64,000 nt of DNA from Nonlabens agnitus. GTDB taxonomy: Bacteria > Bacteroidota > Bacteroidia > Flavobacteriales > Flavobacteriaceae. Where the stretch lies: contig NZ_MQUC01000003.1 of NCBI RefSeq assembly GCF_002994045.1, forward strand, positions 2,518,501 through 2,582,500, read 5' to 3'. The notes under the pieces are model-generated. The model saw only the letters and a program-made list of their open reading frames with translations. It was not told where the DNA came from and did no database searches. Every line of letters begins with the position of its first letter. Positions within the stretch are counted from its first letter, which is position 1. Positions 61,134 to 64,000 of the stretch are shown piece by piece. The translations under genes were made by a program, and so were the position numbers.

Positions 61134-62126
61134 ATGGTTAAGATAGGCGACATTCAATTACCAGATTTCCCATTACTTCTCGCACCTATGGAAGATGTGA
61201 GTGATCCACCATTCCGTACGTTGTGTAAGGAAAATGGTGCAGATGTCGTTTTTACAGAGTTCATTTCTAGCGAAGGCCTCATAAGAGACGCCGCAAAAAG
61301 CACCATGAAACTGGACATTTATGAAACGGAGCGACCTGTTGGTATCCAGATTTTTGGCGCCAATATGGAATCCATGCTACAGTCTGTAGAGATCGTGGAG
61401 CGCACCAAGCCAGACATGATTGACATCAACTTTGGTTGTCCCGTGAAAAAGGTAGTTTCTAAAGGTGCCGGCGCAGGAATTCTAAAAGACATTGACCTGA
61501 TGGTGCAACTTTCTGCCGCCATGGTCAAGCACACCAATTTGCCTATTACCGTAAAAACACGATTGGGTTGGGATCACGACTCCATCAAGATCGTTGAAGT
61601 AGCAGAGCGTTTGCAAGATGTAGGTATCAAGGCCATTAGTATTCACGGTCGCACGCGAGCCCAGATGTACAAAGGCGATGCCGACTGGAAACCTATTGCA
61701 GAAGTTAAGAACAATCCACGGATGCATATTCCGGTTTTTGGGAATGGCGATGTCAACACACCAGAGCGTGCTGTAGAAATGCGTGATGAATATGGACTTG
61801 ACGGCGCTATGATAGGTCGGGCCAGTATAGGTTATCCATGGTTTTTTAGAGAAGTCAAGCACTTTTTCAAGACCGGCGAGCACTTGGATCCACCTACCAT
61901 GCAAGAACGTGTGGAGGTAGCGAGACGCCACCTGGAAATGGCTATTGCCTGGAAAGGAGAAAAACTAGGCGTTTTTGAAACCCGTCGTCACTATACTAAT
62001 TATTTCAAAGGGATTCCCAACTTCAAAGAACACCGCATGAAAATGGTCACTAGCGATGATAGTGCATCAGTTTTTGCCGCTTTTGAAGAAGTGTTGCAGG
62101 AATTTGGTGATTATAGCTTTGCTTAA
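61134..62126 (+). CDS. dusB: tRNA-dihydrouridine synthase (DusB type)
   Basis: 330 residues. TIM-barrel flavoenzyme: LLLAPMEDVSDPPFRTLC near residue 14, the catalytic cysteine in INFGCPVKKVVSKGAGAG (near 103), and FMN-binding GNGDVNTPE and GAMIGRASIGYPW (near 223). It reduces specific uridines in the tRNA D-loop using NADPH. The ATG agrees with the typical family start MVKIGDIQLPDFPL. The promoter box sits so close that the mRNA is probably leaderless. Confidence 0.95.
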   Translation: MVKIGDIQLPDFPLLLAPMEDVSDPPFRTLCKENGADVVFTEFISSEGLIRDAAKSTMKLDIYETERPVGIQIFGANMESMLQSVEIVERTKPDMIDINFGCPVKKVVSKGAGAGILKDIDLMVQLSAAMVKHTNLPITVKTRLGWDHDSIKIVEVAERLQDVGIKAISIHGRTRAQMYKGDADWKPIAEVKNNPRMHIPVFGNGDVNTPERAVEMRDEYGLDGAMIGRASIGYPWFFREVKHFFKTGEHLDPPTMQERVEVARRHLEMAIAWKGEKLGVFETRRHYTNYFKGIPNFKEHRMKMVTSDDSASVFAAFEEVLQEFGDYSFA

Positions 62127-62185
62127 AGCTTAATTATTACTGCTTTACCCAACTCTTCCTTTTAATTATCACCAACTCGAATATT

Positions 62186-62219
62186 CCTGTCACCCTGAAC
62201 TCGTTTCTGGATCTGTTAG
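62186..62219. repeat. Worn dispersed repeat (CACCCTGAACTCGTTTC family)
   Basis: The CACCCTGAACTCGTTTC core resembles, from memory, a hairpin repeat common in Bacteroidota intergenic DNA and related to the copy at 29931; the right arm is altered (TGGATC). Nothing else is evident in the 223-nt gap between dusB and the permease gene. Confidence 0.45.
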
Positions 62220-62349
62220 AAGTAAGCGCAAAATAATGGTGATTTAAAATTCGATCGCAAATAAGTTGCCTTTAGTGAGAATATTGGTATCATCTAAGCA
62301 TCGCAAAAAAGGATGCTAACATGCAAAAACATGACAGAAGAAAATCGGT

Positions 62350-63567
62350 TTACAACTTCGCTTGAGAAAGCAACCGGTCGTTGATCCTGCGGCTACCTAC
62401 ATAACTGGCTATAATTCCCAGTACGGCAATCGTCAATAAAGAAACCAAGACATTCAAAAGCTCCATCGCAAAAGGATAAGGTATACCTGGAGCAATGTAG
62501 ATCCAGTTATAATGGATCTGGCCATATACAAACCCTATACCTATCAACAAACCGATGATGCCGCCAGAGAGCGTCATTAGGGTTCCCTGTAAAAAGAATA
62601 TAAGGCGTAGTTGACCTACCTCAGCGCCTAGATCTGCCAGGGTTTTGAGGTTTTTCTTCTTGTCTAAAATCATCATGATGATAGAACCTACCACATTAAA
62701 AAGAGCAATGATTAACACCAGTGTAAAAATCAAATACACCGCCAGATTCTCACTGTTCAACATCTTGTAGAGCGCACCGTTAAGCTGCAGCTTGTTTTTG
62801 ATTTCAAGATCCACATCAAAAAGAGCAGTGATCTCTTCACGCACCTCATCTTCCATGTCAGGATCGGTAAGCTTGATTTCAAGCGCCGTGACCGTGGAGT
62901 CACTATAACTAAGCAACGTTCGAGCAGCACTCAGCCGCATGAAAATATACTTGTTGTCTAGATCTTCATTAACGCTAAATTGTCCCGTGGCAATCGCATC
63001 CAGCGTGCTAAAAGAACGGCTTAAATTCATCGCATTGATCGCATTGGTACCTGGTCGCGGCACCATGATTTGCATAAAGGTTGAATAATCGTTGACAGAT
63101 ATAGAAAGGTCGTCTGCAATTCCTGCACCCATGACCACTTGGGGATCATTGTCAGTAAGCCAGCTACCGTAAATTAGAATGGAATCTGGCGACACGATCT
63201 GGTCATAATTGTCTGGCACGCCTTTTATATAGGCAATGTCATTTTTTTCAGAATAGCTTAAAAAGGCCTTTTCTTCAATGACTTCAGAGAGCACTTGGAT
63301 ACCAGTGATGTTTTCGAGAGCACGCTTTCGCGAAAGCGGAACATTCAACGTTTTTCCCTGCACCGCCGTGACCTGAAGGTCTGGATCAAAATAACCGCTA
63401 AAACTGGTGCTAAACTCCTTCAACCCGCTAAAACCAGAAAGCACAATAAACAATGCCGTGGTCCCAACGATTGTGATAATAAAGCTGAGGATATTGATGA
63501 TGTTGATGGCATTCTTGCCATTCTTGGAAATCAGGTAACGTCGCGCTATGTAAAACGAAAAGTTCAC
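62350..63567 (-). CDS. FtsX-like ABC transporter permease (LolC/LolE-like)
   Basis: 405 residues. An N-terminal helix (FYIARRYLISKNGKNAINII), a large periplasmic domain (about 45-265), and three further helices (about 270-395; VGSIIMMILDKKKNLKTLADLG) form the MacB/LolC architecture. It is likely an inner-membrane subunit for lipoprotein release; the ATPase gene is not adjacent. The start is GTG at 63567, immediately after the rbfA stop, so the pair is coupled. An exact palindrome (63323-63338) encodes PLSRKR in the periplasmic domain. Confidence 0.88.
   Translation of the reverse strand: MNFSFYIARRYLISKNGKNAINIINILSFIITIVGTTALFIVLSGFSGLKEFSTSFSGYFDPDLQVTAVQGKTLNVPLSRKRALENITGIQVLSEVIEEKAFLSYSEKNDIAYIKGVPDNYDQIVSPDSILIYGSWLTDNDPQVVMGAGIADDLSISVNDYSTFMQIMVPRPGTNAINAMNLSRSFSTLDAIATGQFSVNEDLDNKYIFMRLSAARTLLSYSDSTVTALEIKLTDPDMEDEVREEITALFDVDLEIKNKLQLNGALYKMLNSENLAVYLIFTLVLIIALFNVVGSIIMMILDKKKNLKTLADLGAEVGQLRLIFFLQGTLMTLSGGIIGLLIGIGFVYGQIHYNWIYIAPGIPYPFAMELLNVLVSLLTIAVLGIIASYVGSRRINDRLLSQAKL
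63323..63338. repeat. Iterated palindrome copy (in permease gene)
   Basis: Exact 16-mer, read as LSRKR. Confidence 0.95.
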
Positions 63568-63963
63568 TTATGACTTCTTGCGTCGTGGCAGGATATCAGG
63601 ATTTTCAATAGGGTTGTTCTCGCCCTTCAACTCCTTATCGATCTGGTCCATATATTCCAGGCTATCGTCATTGTAGAATTGCAGCTCTGGCATACGACGA
63701 AACTGGTGGCGCACCTTTGCCGCAACCTCATACCGTATATCGCTCGTCATCTCCTTGATCTCATTCACCACAGCATCTGCCTTTTCTGGCGGGAAAACTG
63801 AAATAAAAGCCTTGGCGTAACCCAGGTCTGGCGTGACCGTTACCTTAGTAACAGACACCAGCAGATTTTTAACGGCATTCTCCCGCATTTTCTCCTGCAA
63901 CACATTCGAGATATCCTCTTGCAGGATACCGGCGATTTTCTTCTGACGTTGAGTTTCTTCCAT
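63568..63963 (-). CDS. rbfA: 30S ribosome-binding factor A
   Basis: 131 residues. The KH-like fold is visible in VTKVTVTPDLGYAKAFISVF (near 38) and RHQFRRMPELQFYNDDS (near 86). RbfA binds the 30S subunit and helps mature the 5' end of 16S rRNA, especially in the cold. The ATG at 63963 lies 4 nt from a TACCTTTG box, suggesting a leaderless mRNA. The LolC/E-like gene starts at the next base after the stop. Confidence 0.95.
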   Translation of the reverse strand: MEETQRQKKIAGILQEDISNVLQEKMRENAVKNLLVSVTKVTVTPDLGYAKAFISVFPPEKADAVVNEIKEMTSDIRYEVAAKVRHQFRRMPELQFYNDDSLEYMDQIDKELKGENNPIENPDILPRRKKS

Positions 63964-63967
63964 GCTA

Positions 63968-63975
63968 CAAAGGTA
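63968..63975 (-). promoter_or_regulatory. -7 promoter box for rbfA (leaderless start likely)
   Basis: TACCTTTG on the minus strand, ending 4 nt before the rbfA ATG. Confidence 0.55.
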
Positions 63976-64000
63976 ACTAGATTCTATAATTATAATGATT

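Noticed and set aside
421-63338. CRISPR array or tandem repeat interpretation of the recurring palindrome
   Set aside because: Copies are thousands of bases apart with unrelated spacers, and no cas genes are present.
421-63338. Classic REP/BIME interpretation of the palindrome
   Set aside because: REP elements are confined to spacers; more than half of these copies are inside reading frames. No RAYT transposase was seen in the window.

Overview
This window is a piece of a chromosome from a member of the Flavobacteriia (Bacteroidota). It is probably a marine genus near Nonlabens or Dokdonia, although the genus is my inference. The evidence is the phylum-specific gene set (type IX secretion protein PorW/SprE, a T9SS C-terminal sorting domain, DUF5687 permease, two TonB-dependent outer-membrane receptors, a bactofilin beside an F-ATPase operon without beta and epsilon) and the many Bacteroidota -7 promoter boxes of the form TAnnTTTG. 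I saw no tRNA, rRNA, CRISPR array, phage or intact insertion sequence. The gene content is mostly housekeeping.

Layout. Positions 1-5.2 kb hold a Wzx-like flippase (cut by the left edge), a lipoprotein, a YitT-type membrane protein, rsmI, and trhO-phzF. From 5.2 to 12.6 kb come recA, an ECF sigma factor with its partner barrel/anti-sigma-like protein, plsC, trpS, a decayed gene and a strongly codon-biased lipoprotein. From 12.7 to 17.5 kb is a leftward block of dprA, an M23 peptidase and the two CoA-transferase subunits, with a four-helix-bundle gene lodged between the subunits, plus a PaaE-type reductase. From 17.6 to 24 kb are a DUF5687 ABC exporter with two tandem small membrane genes, porW and a bactofilin. 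From 24 to 30 kb lies the ATP synthase cluster atpB-E-F-H-A-G, preceded by a broken atpZ. From 30 to 41 kb are a hydrolase/sigma cluster, a DoxX protein, the tdk-alr-mscL-asd run, a T9SS cargo protein and a prolyl oligopeptidase. From 41 to 45.5 kb are a LuxR-type regulator, an ABC ATPase, a TonB receptor and a TPR-like protein. From 45.5 to 50.5 kb is the leftward fatty-acid block pdxA / yceD-rpmF-fabH-accB-accC. From 50.5 to 64 kb are ribE, an S8 lipoprotein protease, an MBL hydrolase, a cation/proton antiporter, lepA, a second receptor, dusB, a LolC/E-like permease and rbfA.

The most striking signal is a 16-bp perfect palindrome, CGCTTTCGCGAAAGCG, often extended to 22-26 bp. It occurs 17 times exactly and 4 more times with changes, about once per 3 kb. 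It is present both between genes and inside reading frames, where it is translated as FAFAKA, RFRES or LSRKR depending on frame. The intergenic copies all lie just behind gene 3' ends, and none lies in a promoter-to-promoter gap. Two further copies (5412, 12652) are split at the same point by a second, unrelated palindrome. This looks like an iterated genome-wide motif whose role I do not know.
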